A stretch of DNA of 64,000 bases from Saprospiraceae bacterium (GTDB lineage: Bacteria > Bacteroidota > Bacteroidia > Chitinophagales > Saprospiraceae). The stretch's first letter is position 1; each line of letters begins with the position of its first letter. Positions 54,157-63,660 of the stretch are shown here, piece after piece. The translations under genes were made by a program, and so were the position numbers. The stretch covers positions 1 to 64,000 of the forward strand of contig JADKKF010000009.1 in assembly GCA_016720635.1 (NCBI GenBank), written 5' to 3'. A model generated the notes under the pieces. That model searched no databases. It saw only the letters and a program-made list of their open reading frames with translations, and was not told the DNA's origin.

Positions 54157-56691
54157 ATGAATTCTATTTATTCCAAAATATTTCGGGCCCTTTATTTAGT
54201 TTTTTTAAACACCCTTTTAATGAATAATTATTCTGTTTTTGGACAGCAATCACCAGTTGTCTCTACGTCCTCATGGTCTATACGAAACCTCAAGAATACA
54301 GTCTCCTGCCAGACAGAAAATCCTCAAAATATCTTCCAAATTCTCTTCGAAAATGGCCTCATTCCCGATCCTTTCGTGGGCACCAATGAACAAAAAGTGC
54401 AGTGGGTCGCCGAAGATGATTGGATTTTTGATACCCATTTCGATGTCGATCCCGCAACTTTATATTATAAGCATATTTCTATTTATTTCGAGTCACTTGA
54501 TACATATGGCGAAGTATTCCTCAACGGTACAAAAATCGGAACCTTTGAGAATATGTTCCTGGACAATAATTTTGCCATTAAAAAACTTTTACAAGCAAAA
54601 AATAATCACCTGAAAATCCTTTTTTATTCTGCCAAAAAGAAAGCCCTTGCCTTGCAAAAAGCCTATGGAATAAAGCTCCCTGGCGAAGAAAGAGTCTTTA
54701 TCAGAAAACCCCAATACCATTTTGGTTGGGACTGGGGCCCTACCCTCACAGGATGCGGTATCACCTCCACACCCGTAATCAAGGCATACAATGAAGTAGA
54801 ATTAAAGTCCGTATTTGTAGTAGCTGACCAAGACCTACCCGAGCAAAATACAAAATTGCACCTCGACATTTCCTCCACATTAGAAAGATCCTTTCAGGTT
54901 AATTGCCAAATCGGGGATCATTTTTTGGACACATTACTTTTTTTGTCGCCTGGACTTCACACCTATACCCTTTCTGTACATATCGATCAACCTCAACTTT
55001 GGTGGACACACAATTTGGGCGAACCATTTCTTTATGAGTACAATATCCAAGGTTATTCAGATCAAGATAAATTCGCTACTTCTGGCAAATTTGGATTCCG
55101 AAAAGTGGTACTTCACACGCAGCAAGACAGCTCTGGTCAGGATTTCTATTTTACCTTGAATGGTAAAAGGGTTTTCGCCAAAGGTGCAAATTATATCCCT
55201 ACGAATATCATGGGCCAGCGAGAAGAATCCTTGGACCCCGTCACTGCCGTCCAAGAAGCCCGATTGGCCAATATGAATATGCTTCGAGTTTGGGGCGGAG
55301 GTATTTACGAGTCCGATGCTTTTTACGATGCTTGCGACAGCCTTGGCATCATGGTCTGGCAAGACTTCATGTTTGCTTGTGGGATGTATCCTGGAGACCA
55401 AAATTTTCTAAATTCTGTGAAAGAGGAAGCCACATTCCAGATAAAAAGGCTTAGAAATCACCCTTCAATGTCTCTTTATTGCGGGAACAACGAAAACAAC
55501 GAAGCCTGGCACCGCTGGGGCTGGAAACCTAGCTTTACCCCTAGCCAACAGACCAAGATTTGGCAAGATTACCAAAAATTATTCAACAATATTCTGCCCA
55601 ATATTGTACAAGCACACCACCCTTCCATTTCCTACTGGGAGTCTTCTCCCAAGTTTGGTCGAGGGGATACAAGGTACTTGCGCGAAGGCGATGCACACGA
55701 CTGGTGGGTTTGGCACGATGGCAGACCTTTTCGACATTTTTTGACGGCTGTCCCGAGGTTCATGAGCGAATTTGGATTCCAGTCCTTTCCAGATATACAG
55801 ACGATTAGTACTTTCGCAGATCCTTCAGAATACGATCTGAATCATCCTACGATGCTCCAGCACCAAAAACACCCAAAAGGAAACGCCATCATCAAGGACT
55901 TTACGGAGCGAGACTACCCTAAACCGAAAAACTTTGAAGGGTTTGTTTACTTGAGCCAGATGGTTCAGGCCGATGGCATGGCTCTTGGCATCGAAACGCA
56001 TCTTCGGAATCAACCCTATTGCAGCGGATCCCTTTATTGGCAGCTCAATGATTGCTGGCCTGTCGCCTCCTGGTCTTCTATGGACTACACGGGCAGATGG
56101 AAACCGATGATGTACCAAGTAAAGCATCTCTTTGCTCCTAGCATTATTTCCTGCTACATGAGTGATGATTGGGTCCTCCATATCCATTGGGTTCAAGATA
56201 ACTCATCTTCCAAAAGCTTGCAACTAACAGCTCAATACTTGGATTTTAACGGAACGCCTATGAGGGTTTGGCAAGAACAATTTGTCAGCAACCAACCTTC
56301 GAAGCATGTTCTGGACATCGATTTGAAGCTCTTTAAGGAAGAATTTCATCCCAATGAACATGTGTTTTATCTTTCTGTCCAAGACGAAAAGGGTCACTTA
56401 TTGGCTGAAAAAATACATTTTGTCCTTAGTCCAAAACATCTTTCTCTCTCTAAACCAACCATTCAATTGGCCAAAGAACGCGTAGATGAGCGATATATTT
56501 TGACGCTCAACACACAATCCTTGGCAAAAAATGTGGCACTTCAAGCTTCTGCCGACGGAACTTGGTCTGACAATTTTTTTGATCTCTTACCAGGCATCTC
56601 CAAGCAAGTCGAATTTTTCCCTAAAGAAAAATACGTTCCAAACATTGATTTTCAAGCTAAATCCATGATTGATTTTATCCAAAAAGACTGA
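54157..56691 (+). CDS. GH2 beta-mannosidase, secreted
   Basis: 844 residues with N-terminal signal sequence. It has a sugar-binding jelly roll, an Ig-like domain and a TIM barrel in GH2 order: FHFGWDWGPTLTGCG-type sequence (YHFGWDWGPTLTG), KGANYIPTNIMGQR, MLRVWGGGIYESDAFYD. The acid/base Glu lies in YCGNNENNEAWHRW near residue 442 and the nucleophile in FMSEFGFQSFP near 537. It releases terminal beta-mannose from oligosaccharides, so it likely serves polysaccharide or glycan breakdown in the periplasm. It stands alone with no nearby SusCD pair. Confidence 0.93.
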   Translation: MNSIYSKIFRALYLVFLNTLLMNNYSVFGQQSPVVSTSSWSIRNLKNTVSCQTENPQNIFQILFENGLIPDPFVGTNEQKVQWVAEDDWIFDTHFDVDPATLYYKHISIYFESLDTYGEVFLNGTKIGTFENMFLDNNFAIKKLLQAKNNHLKILFYSAKKKALALQKAYGIKLPGEERVFIRKPQYHFGWDWGPTLTGCGITSTPVIKAYNEVELKSVFVVADQDLPEQNTKLHLDISSTLERSFQVNCQIGDHFLDTLLFLSPGLHTYTLSVHIDQPQLWWTHNLGEPFLYEYNIQGYSDQDKFATSGKFGFRKVVLHTQQDSSGQDFYFTLNGKRVFAKGANYIPTNIMGQREESLDPVTAVQEARLANMNMLRVWGGGIYESDAFYDACDSLGIMVWQDFMFACGMYPGDQNFLNSVKEEATFQIKRLRNHPSMSLYCGNNENNEAWHRWGWKPSFTPSQQTKIWQDYQKLFNNILPNIVQAHHPSISYWESSPKFGRGDTRYLREGDAHDWWVWHDGRPFRHFLTAVPRFMSEFGFQSFPDIQTISTFADPSEYDLNHPTMLQHQKHPKGNAIIKDFTERDYPKPKNFEGFVYLSQMVQADGMALGIETHLRNQPYCSGSLYWQLNDCWPVASWSSMDYTGRWKPMMYQVKHLFAPSIISCYMSDDWVLHIHWVQDNSSSKSLQLTAQYLDFNGTPMRVWQEQFVSNQPSKHVLDIDLKLFKEEFHPNEHVFYLSVQDEKGHLLAEKIHFVLSPKHLSLSKPTIQLAKERVDERYILTLNTQSLAKNVALQASADGTWSDNFFDLLPGISKQVEFFPKEKYVPNIDFQAKSMIDFIQKD

Positions 56692-56701
56692 TATGATATT
56701 A

Positions 56702-56834
56702 AGGGCGTCTCCCTCTTCCCGCCCTTCGGACGAGATCGGGTCGCGGACTTCACGACTTCACTTCGTTTCGGTCTCATCTCTACCTGAGGTCAAGAGGAGA
56801 CGCTCCTTCGGAGCTCGTTCCGATCGCTGACGCA
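56702..56834 (-). repeat. Intergenic hairpin repeat, copy 3 (inverted orientation)
   Basis: GGGCGTCTCCCTCTTCCCGC at the left and GATCGCTGACGCACAC at the right, the reverse orientation of copies 1, 2 and 4; it contains CCCTTCGGACGAGATCGGG and other inverted parts. Confidence 0.7.
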
Positions 56835-56945
56835 CACTACCTACCCATTCTCCCTGCTTCCCAGTATTTTTAACAAATACCCTTTTGTGGTGATTTCCGA
56901 GAGGGTCGCTTGCCTATACCTTTGACTCAACAAAATTAAACAAAT

Positions 56946-57683
56946 ATGAAAAATTATTTTAAATCGCTTTTAGTTTATCCTTGTTTGGGTATCGTGTTGA
57001 ATTCATCCATTAACGCTCAAACCAGTTACCATGCTGCTGCAGAAACTCCATTCCATAAGAAGCATGCAATCAGTATCAATGTTCTTTCACCTTTGTCAAA
57101 TCGAGTGGGAGTAGGTTATGAATATCTATTTAATCCGAAAACTTCATTCATTCTCCAAGGTGGTTTGATCGGCCTTACCTCTGGCAAAGACATCAGATAT
57201 GATTCTGATTATACTTACAAAGTTGACCCTAAGGGTTATTACGCAGCAACAGGAATTCAGTTTTACCTAAGCAAAAAACAAACCAACATGACAGGGCTTT
57301 ATGTACGCCCAATGTTTACATATGGTTCATACACCCACAACAGAGAACAAAAAGAAGTAATAGGAATAGGGACATTCTTTGGGATACCTGCCGTTTACTA
57401 TGGAAAGGAGCAAATCATCAAAGAAAAGGTCACATACTACACGGTTGATCTAAACATGGGGTATCAATTTGCCCTGTCAGAATCCTTCCGTATAAATGCC
57501 GAAATTGGCCTTGGTGTCACGCACGACAACAAAATGAAGGACGATTATGAAGCATTTGATGCCGCATTCATTGGAGCTAAAAAGTATAGCACTACATACT
57601 CAAACTATACAAGCCGAAGCTTTTCTAATAGCAATACTGCTCTCTCTGGTGCTGCAGCCGTTCACTTATCCTATATTTTTTAA
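56946..57683 (+). CDS. Outer-membrane beta-barrel protein
   Basis: 245 residues, signal peptide ending INAQ. Alternating hydrophobic strands follow (HAISINVLSPLSNRVGVGYE, TGIQFYLSKKQTN, YYTVDLNMGYQFALSES) and the C-terminus is AAAVHLSYIF, ending in Phe as expected for BAM recognition. Small DUF3575/OmpA-like barrels of this kind are common in Bacteroidota. The function is unknown. Confidence 0.75.
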   Translation: MKNYFKSLLVYPCLGIVLNSSINAQTSYHAAAETPFHKKHAISINVLSPLSNRVGVGYEYLFNPKTSFILQGGLIGLTSGKDIRYDSDYTYKVDPKGYYAATGIQFYLSKKQTNMTGLYVRPMFTYGSYTHNREQKEVIGIGTFFGIPAVYYGKEQIIKEKVTYYTVDLNMGYQFALSESFRINAEIGLGVTHDNKMKDDYEAFDAAFIGAKKYSTTYSNYTSRSFSNSNTALSGAAAVHLSYIF

Positions 57684-57732
57684 TACAATAATTTTCAAAC
57701 ACTATTTTTCAAAACATTTAAATTTTCTAATT

Positions 57733-58287
57733 ATGAAAAACTATCTTAAAACCTTGACTTGCATTGCGATATCATTATCGACTACCTTTGCATCCTTCGC
57801 TCAATCTTCTTACTCCAGTTCGACCAGTACGACAGAATGGACCAAGAAAAACACAGCCTATTTTACTGCTAACGCCATAAGCACTGGCCTAAACTATGGG
57901 CGATTGGTTAGCGTGTCGGATAATGGTATGGTGAATTTTAGCGGTGGAATCGGATCTGGCATTTTATTATCCTCTGAAAATTCCCTACATGGCGTTATCG
58001 AAGTCTCTTACCTTTCAAAGAAGAAAGTGCATCATTTTGAACCCGGAATTGGAGCTTTGGTGGCATTAAGTTCTACCTCCGATGATTCATCCAATCCAGC
58101 CATTTTCTTCGGATATCTTGGATATAGATACCAAAAGCCGACAGGTGGATTGATGATAAAAGCGGGTGTTCGAGGACATTATATACCTGGACTCAATAGT
58201 TTCTTCAACGCTATAGGTAGTCCAGGGACAGGTTTTATCGTCCACACAATTATTTCACCGACGTTCTCCATTGGATACGCCTTTTAG
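57733..58287 (+). CDS. Outer-membrane beta-barrel protein
   Basis: 184 residues from ATG 57733 (the open frame upstream to 57547 overlaps the previous gene and is not used). The signal peptide ends TTFASFAQ. The barrel strands end in TIISPTFSIGYAF. It begins like the previous gene (MKNYLKTL against MKNYFKSL) and lies 49 bases after it, so the pair may be a diverged duplication in one transcript. Confidence 0.72.
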   Translation: MKNYLKTLTCIAISLSTTFASFAQSSYSSSTSTTEWTKKNTAYFTANAISTGLNYGRLVSVSDNGMVNFSGGIGSGILLSSENSLHGVIEVSYLSKKKVHHFEPGIGALVALSSTSDDSSNPAIFFGYLGYRYQKPTGGLMIKAGVRGHYIPGLNSFFNAIGSPGTGFIVHTIISPTFSIGYAF

Positions 58288-58496
58288 GGAATCCAAAGGT
58301 TAAATTCTACTCACAAATCACAAAATAATATCTACGATATAAAGCCTGCTCAGCGTTTTGGTAACACGCGTGTCCAAGACAAAAACTTGTCAAACGCTCT
58401 GATCACTTAGTAAAAAGTCCAACCAACATAACGAAACAAACCTTAATGCCTTCGATATTTTGAATTTTTAATTAGGTGATTTAATAACAGTTTTTT

Positions 58497-58542
58497 AGCC
58501 CAGAGGTAGCAAAAGTAGCTGCCTTCTGGGTTTTTTATTGAG
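58497..58542 (+). terminator. Rho-independent terminator of the barrel gene pair
   Basis: AGCCCAGAGGTAGC and the partner GCTGCCTTCTGGG form a long stem with TTTTTTATT after it. Confidence 0.8.
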
Positions 58543-58624
58543 ATATATTCAGTCTAACTTTTTTTCCTTCTAGATCAAATGAAAACCTCCAATTAAAGAA
58601 ACAATCGACCCACCTCAACCTAGC

Positions 58625-58732
58625 CGCGTCAAGGATCGGAATGGTCATCGAAGATGAGTCTCGAAGAGACCGAAGCCATGCAGAGCCTGCCATTCACGAG
58701 TCCGAATGACGAGAGAAGGGGACGCCCAAAAA
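58625..58732 (+). repeat. Intergenic hairpin repeat, copy 4 (ends GACGCCC)
   Basis: GCGTCAAGGATCGGAATGGT to AAGGGGACGCCCAAAA, with AGTCTCGAAGAGACCGAAGC inside. Together with the terminators on both sides it fills the gap of about 510 bp between the barrel gene and atpC. Confidence 0.7.
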
Positions 58733-58739
58733 CAAAAAA

Positions 58740-58775
58740 AGGTAATAACCATGCGATTATTACCCTTTGTATATA
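58740..58775 (-). terminator. Rho-independent terminator of atpDC
   Basis: GGTAATAA and TTATTACC form a stem with loop CCATGCGA; on the minus strand a T-run (CCTTTTTTTG) follows. It is about 30 bases beyond the atpC stop. Confidence 0.75.
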
Positions 58776-58801
58776 GCTTTTAGGAAGCTTTTTCTTTGGT
58801 A

Positions 58802-59053
58802 TTACTTGGCTTGATAGCCCCTTACAAGCAGCGAAACTTCGTTTTTCAAAACTTCAACGAAGCCACCTTCTATCGTAAAAGCCATTTTTTTGCCATCTGT
58901 ATTAATAATCCTACCTGTACCTTGACCTAGAGCTGCGACCATAGGCGCGTGATTGGCTAAGACTTCAAAAAGTCCTGTCGTTCCAGGCAGTTGAACCGAA
59001 GTTATTTTTCCTTGATAAATTTCTCCAGTCGGTGATAATATCGAAATGTTCAT
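58802..59053 (-). CDS. atpC: ATP synthase F1 epsilon subunit (short form)
   Basis: 83 residues: MNISILSPTGEIYQGKITSV, then LPGTTGLFEVLANHAPMVAA, the N-terminal beta-sandwich. The C-terminal helical hairpin of longer epsilon subunits, which inhibits ATP hydrolysis, is absent, as is usual in Bacteroidota. It is 13 bases after atpD and co-transcribed with it. Confidence 0.95.
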   Translation of the reverse strand: MNISILSPTGEIYQGKITSVQLPGTTGLFEVLANHAPMVAALGQGTGRIINTDGKKMAFTIEGGFVEVLKNEVSLLVRGYQAK

Positions 59054-59066
59054 TGGTACTAATTTA

Positions 59067-60578
59067 TTAAGCTTCAGCCATCATTTTCTTACCCTTCTCT
59101 ATGGCATCATCGATGCTACCAACAAGGTTGAATGCTGCTTCTGGATACTGATCTACTTCACCGTCCATGATCATGTTAAAGCCTTTGATCGTCTCTTCGA
59201 TAGGAACCAAAACTCCTTTCAATCCCGTGAACTGCTCAGCTACGTGGAATGGTTGAGATAAAAATCTCTGAACCCTTCTAGCGCGGTGTACTACTTGCTT
59301 ATCTTCGTCTGAAAGCTCTTCCATACCCAAGATCGCGATGATATCTTGAAGTTCGTTATATCTCTGAAGGATATTTTTTACTTTTTGAGCCGTGTTGTAA
59401 TGCTCGTCTCCGATGATCATCGGGTTTAAGATACGAGATGTACTGTCCAATGGATCTACCGCTGGATAGATACCCAAAGAAGCAATCTTTCTACTCAATA
59501 CCGTAGTGGCATCCAAGTGCGCAAATGTTGTCGCTGGAGCTGGATCCGTCAAGTCATCCGCAGGTACATATACCGCCTGAACCGATGTAATAGATCCTCG
59601 CTTAGTGGACGTAATACGCTCTTGCATTAGACCCATCTCAGTAGCTAGTGTCGGCTGATATCCCACCGCCGATGGCATACGGCCTAAGAGCGCTGACAAC
59701 TCAGAACCCGCTTGGGTAAATCTAAAGATATTGTCGATAAAGAACAAGATGTCACGACCTCCCGTTGGATCACTTAAGTCTCCATCACGGAAATATTCGG
59801 CTATCGTTAGTCCCGACAAAGCCACACGAGCTCTCGCTCCTGGCGGCTCATTCATCTGACCAAACACAAGTGTCGCTTGAGACTTGCTCAATTCTTTTTT
59901 ATCTACTTTGGAAAGATCCCAGCCACCAGCTTCCATGCTGTGCTTGAATGCTTCTCCATATCTGATTACGTTGGCCTCAATCATCTCACGAAGCAAGTCG
60001 TTACCCTCTCTGGTACGCTCACCTACTCCTGCGAATACTGAGATACCATCGTATCCTTTGGCAATATTATTGATCAACTCCATGATAAGTACCGTCTTGC
60101 CTACACCAGCACCTCCAAAAAGACCGATTTTACCTCCTTTTGGATAAGGCTCGATTAAGTCAATTACTTTGATACCCGTAAATAAAACTTCCGTCTCGGT
60201 ACTCAATTGATCGTATGCAGGTGGTTTTCTGTGAATTGCATACGCATTTTCATTTTTAGCCACATGACCTATTCCGTCAATTGCCTCACCTACTACATTA
60301 AACAAACGACCTTTGATTTCATCTCCAACAGGCATAGAAATAGGCTTTCCAGTATCTGTAACCGCCATACCCCTTGTAAGACCGTCAGTACCCTCCATAG
60401 ATACGGTACGAACGCTGTCCTCACCCAAATGCTGTTGTACTTCAAGGATTAATTTTGTCCCGTTTGAACGCTCAACTTCAAGAGCGGTATAAATTTCGGG
60501 AAGTTTGCTGTTTTCATCTGCAAAACTAACGTCCACCACTGGACCGATAACTTGCTGAATACGACCGATATTAGCCAT
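59067..60578 (-). CDS. atpD: ATP synthase F1 beta subunit
   Basis: 503 residues, full length and intact. MANIGRIQQVIGPVVDVSFA at the start, Walker A GLFGGAGVGKTVLI, GERTREGNDLL, ALSGLTIAEYFRD, and the DELSDEED-like region EELSDEDKQVV. It forms the catalytic sites of the F1 sector. Only beta and epsilon are together here; the other subunits must be elsewhere, an arrangement known from Bacteroidota. Confidence 0.98.
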   Translation of the reverse strand: MANIGRIQQVIGPVVDVSFADENSKLPEIYTALEVERSNGTKLILEVQQHLGEDSVRTVSMEGTDGLTRGMAVTDTGKPISMPVGDEIKGRLFNVVGEAIDGIGHVAKNENAYAIHRKPPAYDQLSTETEVLFTGIKVIDLIEPYPKGGKIGLFGGAGVGKTVLIMELINNIAKGYDGISVFAGVGERTREGNDLLREMIEANVIRYGEAFKHSMEAGGWDLSKVDKKELSKSQATLVFGQMNEPPGARARVALSGLTIAEYFRDGDLSDPTGGRDILFFIDNIFRFTQAGSELSALLGRMPSAVGYQPTLATEMGLMQERITSTKRGSITSVQAVYVPADDLTDPAPATTFAHLDATTVLSRKIASLGIYPAVDPLDSTSRILNPMIIGDEHYNTAQKVKNILQRYNELQDIIAILGMEELSDEDKQVVHRARRVQRFLSQPFHVAEQFTGLKGVLVPIEETIKGFNMIMDGEVDQYPEAAFNLVGSIDDAIEKGKKMMAEA

Positions 60579-60685
60579 TATGTATTTATTTTAATTCTGA
60601 TTTTTAAATTGCGCTGCAAAGGTACAATATTTCTCTTCATTTTATATATTAGGCTTGTTTTTTTTACTGAATATTTTGGTGATCT

Positions 60686-60824
60686 GGGCGTCTCCCTCTC
60701 TCGAGCATTAGCAGAGAGAGGGTCGCGGCCTGCACGGGTTCCGTCTCGACTCATGCCTCATCGAGACTCTCGTCACATCTCCCTGAGGGACTTTGCGACG
60801 AGACCGTTACGGTCGCTGACGCAG
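60686..60824 (-). repeat. Intergenic hairpin repeat, copy 5 (inverted orientation)
   Basis: GGGCGTCTCCCTCTCTCGAG at the left, GACCGTTACGGTCGCTGACG at the right; includes a clear inverted pair CTCTCTCGAGCATTAGCAGA / GAGAG. It lies in the 414-bp gap between atpD and the next + gene, in which nothing else is seen. Confidence 0.7.
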
Positions 60825-60992
60825 CTATTAGTGTGAGGAAAGAATAATACACGGTTTATGTTTAAATTTAATACATTTGACATCTGTTGCACATTTCCAT
60901 TTTTAATCGGTAAATAAGCTTTTGGATGGATTAATAATGGGATGATGAATCGTTTTTTCAAAAAAATTGAATTTTAATAAGAAAAAGGTAAC

Positions 60993-62504
60993 ATGACACT
61001 AAAAATTAAAAATACTCCCCCAAATTCGATTCAATCTGGACATAACAATGAATTTATTTCCAGATATAAACTGCTCTTTATTTTCAGTGTACTCCTGCTT
61101 CCTATGGTAAATTATGCAGCTATTTGGCCTGTCGGCCCTAATAAAACATACAAATATTGTAGCCAAGTGGCTTCACTTGTTCAACAAGGAGATACCATCA
61201 CCATCGACGCAGCGCTTTATGTAAATGATGCACAAGTTCAATGGACCAAAAATAATTTGTTCATTGTCGGCATTGGGGGACGGCCAAGGTTACAAGCGGG
61301 CTCTGTTATCGCGAATGACAATGTAAACGGCAAAGGTATCTTTGTTGTAAAAGGATCAAATATTCGAGTTGAAAATATAGAATTTGCGAATGCTAAGGTT
61401 GTAGATCACAACGGGGCGGGGATTAGGCAAGAAGGAGCAAATTTGTATGTTTCACATTGCAAATTTGATGGAAATGAAATGGGAATTTTACAAGGAGGAA
61501 CCATCCAAAACTGCACCACCACAATAGAATATTCTGAATTCCTGAATGGAGGCTCGGCGACCAATCCTGGCTATCAACACAATATTTATATCAATTTTAT
61601 TGATACCTTAATATTCAGGTACAACCATTCATACGACGCAACGGCAGAAGGACACGAGCTAAAAAGTCGTGCAAAATATAATATCATAACATACAATACA
61701 ATCGCTAACCAGCAGACCACCGATAGTCGTACCATCGACCTACCCAACGGTGGAACGGTCATAATGCTCGGAAACATAATCGAGCAAGGACCCAATTCTG
61801 CCAACTCTAATATATTAGGCTATGGATTAGAAGGACTTACCAACCTCGCTCCCCATGAGCTTTGGATTGCCAATAATACATTTGTCAACAAAAAAAATAC
61901 TGGCAGCTTTATACATCTTGCCAACGGAACGAAATCTCTTTTTCTAAAAAACAATATAATGGTAGGGCGCAAAACCGCTGGATTAATCATTGGCTCCCCA
62001 ATGACCATTGATTCTTCGCACAATATCATTAATGATGACATCACAAAGGTAGGATTCGTAAATCCAAACAACTATGATTATCACTTGGCATCTAGTTCAA
62101 TTGCTATAGATGGAGGTTTAAACATTGCCTTAAGTATTTTTGGGTATTCCCTCTTAGTTGATAAAGAGTACAAATATCTCTGTGATTTCCAAACACGCTA
62201 TTTTGAAGGACAAGTGGACATTGGTGCTTTTGAATTTCAAAAAACATTATCTACAGAAAATCACCAAATAAACCTTAATTTCTCCATTTATCCAAACCCC
62301 TGCATGGGCTGGATAGCTATCAAAACAAAAGACAAATCTGAGAGAATAAATCTTCAAATAATCAATTTAAATGGTAAAATTTTATTAGAAAAAGAAATGC
62401 AGGATAAAGAAATTTTGGATCTATCTGCATTTCCACATGGATTATATATAATTAGGACAAAAGAAGATCAAGGCAAAATACTTAAACTGATTAAAACTGA
62501 GTGA
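60993..62504 (+). CDS. Secreted parallel beta-helix protein with T9SS sorting domain
   Basis: 503 residues with a hydrophobic signal at about 30-46 (LFIFSVLLLPMVNYAAIWPV). Residues 60-380 have beta-helix repeats (NIRVENIEFANAKVVDHNGA, NLYVSHCKFDGNEMGILQGG, HELWIANNTFVNKKNTGSFI). The final 75 residues (IYPNPCMGWIAIKTK to GKILKLIKTE) are a type A sorting domain. It is predicted to be a surface or released polysaccharide-binding or lyase-like protein; no catalytic residues are identified. Confidence 0.87.
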   Translation: MTLKIKNTPPNSIQSGHNNEFISRYKLLFIFSVLLLPMVNYAAIWPVGPNKTYKYCSQVASLVQQGDTITIDAALYVNDAQVQWTKNNLFIVGIGGRPRLQAGSVIANDNVNGKGIFVVKGSNIRVENIEFANAKVVDHNGAGIRQEGANLYVSHCKFDGNEMGILQGGTIQNCTTTIEYSEFLNGGSATNPGYQHNIYINFIDTLIFRYNHSYDATAEGHELKSRAKYNIITYNTIANQQTTDSRTIDLPNGGTVIMLGNIIEQGPNSANSNILGYGLEGLTNLAPHELWIANNTFVNKKNTGSFIHLANGTKSLFLKNNIMVGRKTAGLIIGSPMTIDSSHNIINDDITKVGFVNPNNYDYHLASSSIAIDGGLNIALSIFGYSLLVDKEYKYLCDFQTRYFEGQVDIGAFEFQKTLSTENHQINLNFSIYPNPCMGWIAIKTKDKSERINLQIINLNGKILLEKEMQDKEILDLSAFPHGLYIIRTKEDQGKILKLIKTE

Positions 62505-62916
62505 TAAATATTAATTTGGCATCATTAAATATTTTCACACTTTAAACATATTTAATATTTATTTAATATAAATATTTTTTTTAGCTACTTCAAAAAAGAG
62601 TTCTGCAAATATTTTTTTATTAAAAATATATCCCATAAATTAGCTTCCCAAAATGAACCATTGTAAGGTCATGGATCAGGTAATAATGAGACTACTAGAT
62701 GATGCTCGATATAAAATGTTGACTACTTTCAAATTTCAATTGAGTACTTTTAAGGCCCCATTATAAGCATTAAATTTAATGTTTAATGTTTTGGTCTATC
62801 ATGCTAGAATGTCTAATTTAACTTTCTAATAATGTACTGAAATAGCAAGGGAAATAAACGCACAATTTTTTTATAAAAAATATTATTTTATCATTAACAA
62901 TTAAATTTTTTCAAAA
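62505..62916. other. Intergenic region, no feature recognised
   Basis: 412 very AT-rich bases between the beta-helix gene and the barrel gene. No ORF of weight, no attC-like site and no GACGCCC repeat. Promoters for the barrel gene probably lie at its right end, but no convincing box could be chosen. Confidence 0.6.
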
Positions 62917-63540
62917 ATGAAACAAGGAATTACTTTACTAATTGTATTACTATTCGCAGGAATTTCAACGAGTTCTTTTGCACAAATCAGATTTGGCGCG
63001 AAAACTGGATTGAACTTTTCAAATATGTCAGCCAAAAGCGATCTTGGAAACGCTGACGAAATCTACAAAACCAAAATAGGATTTCATATTGGTGTTACCG
63101 CTGAAGTTCCACTTTCTGCTAATTTGTATTTTGAACCAGCTTTATTGTTTTCGACAAAGGGATTCAAAATTGATGAGACACTAGCAAAAGGTAGCACAAA
63201 CTTAAACTATTTGGAATTGCCTTTGAATTTGCTTTACAAATTTGATGTTGGTTCATTGAAATTGTTTGCTCTTGCTGGCCCTTATGTGGGATTTGCAATG
63301 TCAGGTAAAACAAAAGCTGACGGTATTGATGACATCACATTAAAAATAGGAACTAACAAGGAAGAAGATAGCATAAAACCATTAGATTTTGGTGCAAATT
63401 TTGGAGCTGGTGTGGAAATTAGTAATATCACGGTAGGTCTTCAATATGGTCTTGGACTTGCAAATATTGCAACAAACACTGACGGTGGTGTGTCTGTAAA
63501 AAATAAAGTATTCGGAGTATCTGTTGGGTATAAGTTCTAA
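62917..63540 (+). CDS. PorT-family-type outer-membrane barrel protein
   Basis: 207 residues. The signal peptide ends TSSFAQ. IRFGAKTGLNFSNMSAKSD, FHIGVTAEVPLSANLYFEPA, LLFSTKGFKI and NYLELPLNLLYKF are typical of the PF13568 outer-membrane beta-barrel group, and the end is FGVSVGYKF. The function is unknown. Confidence 0.88.
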   Translation: MKQGITLLIVLLFAGISTSSFAQIRFGAKTGLNFSNMSAKSDLGNADEIYKTKIGFHIGVTAEVPLSANLYFEPALLFSTKGFKIDETLAKGSTNLNYLELPLNLLYKFDVGSLKLFALAGPYVGFAMSGKTKADGIDDITLKIGTNKEEDSIKPLDFGANFGAGVEISNITVGLQYGLGLANIATNTDGGVSVKNKVFGVSVGYKF

Positions 63541-63602
63541 GAAAATTAATCTTAACAGATAAAAACTTTATTTCTTGAAAAAGAATAAACGTTTTTTTAG
63601 AT

Positions 63603-63650
63603 TACAAAAAGGGGGCATTTTTAGTAAAATGCCCCCTTTTTTATTTTTCC
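63603..63650. terminator. Bidirectional Rho-independent terminator
   Basis: AAAAAGGGGGCATTTTTAGT and AAAATGCCCCCTTTTTTA form a strong stem flanked by A- and T-runs. It serves the barrel gene on the left and def on the right, which converge here. Confidence 0.85.
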
Positions 63651-63660
63651 AATCAAAATA

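Noticed and set aside
54239..54613. Plus-strand 124-residue frame within the mannosidase gene
   Set aside because: It is a shadow frame of the GH2 gene, which has intact domains and catalytic motifs.
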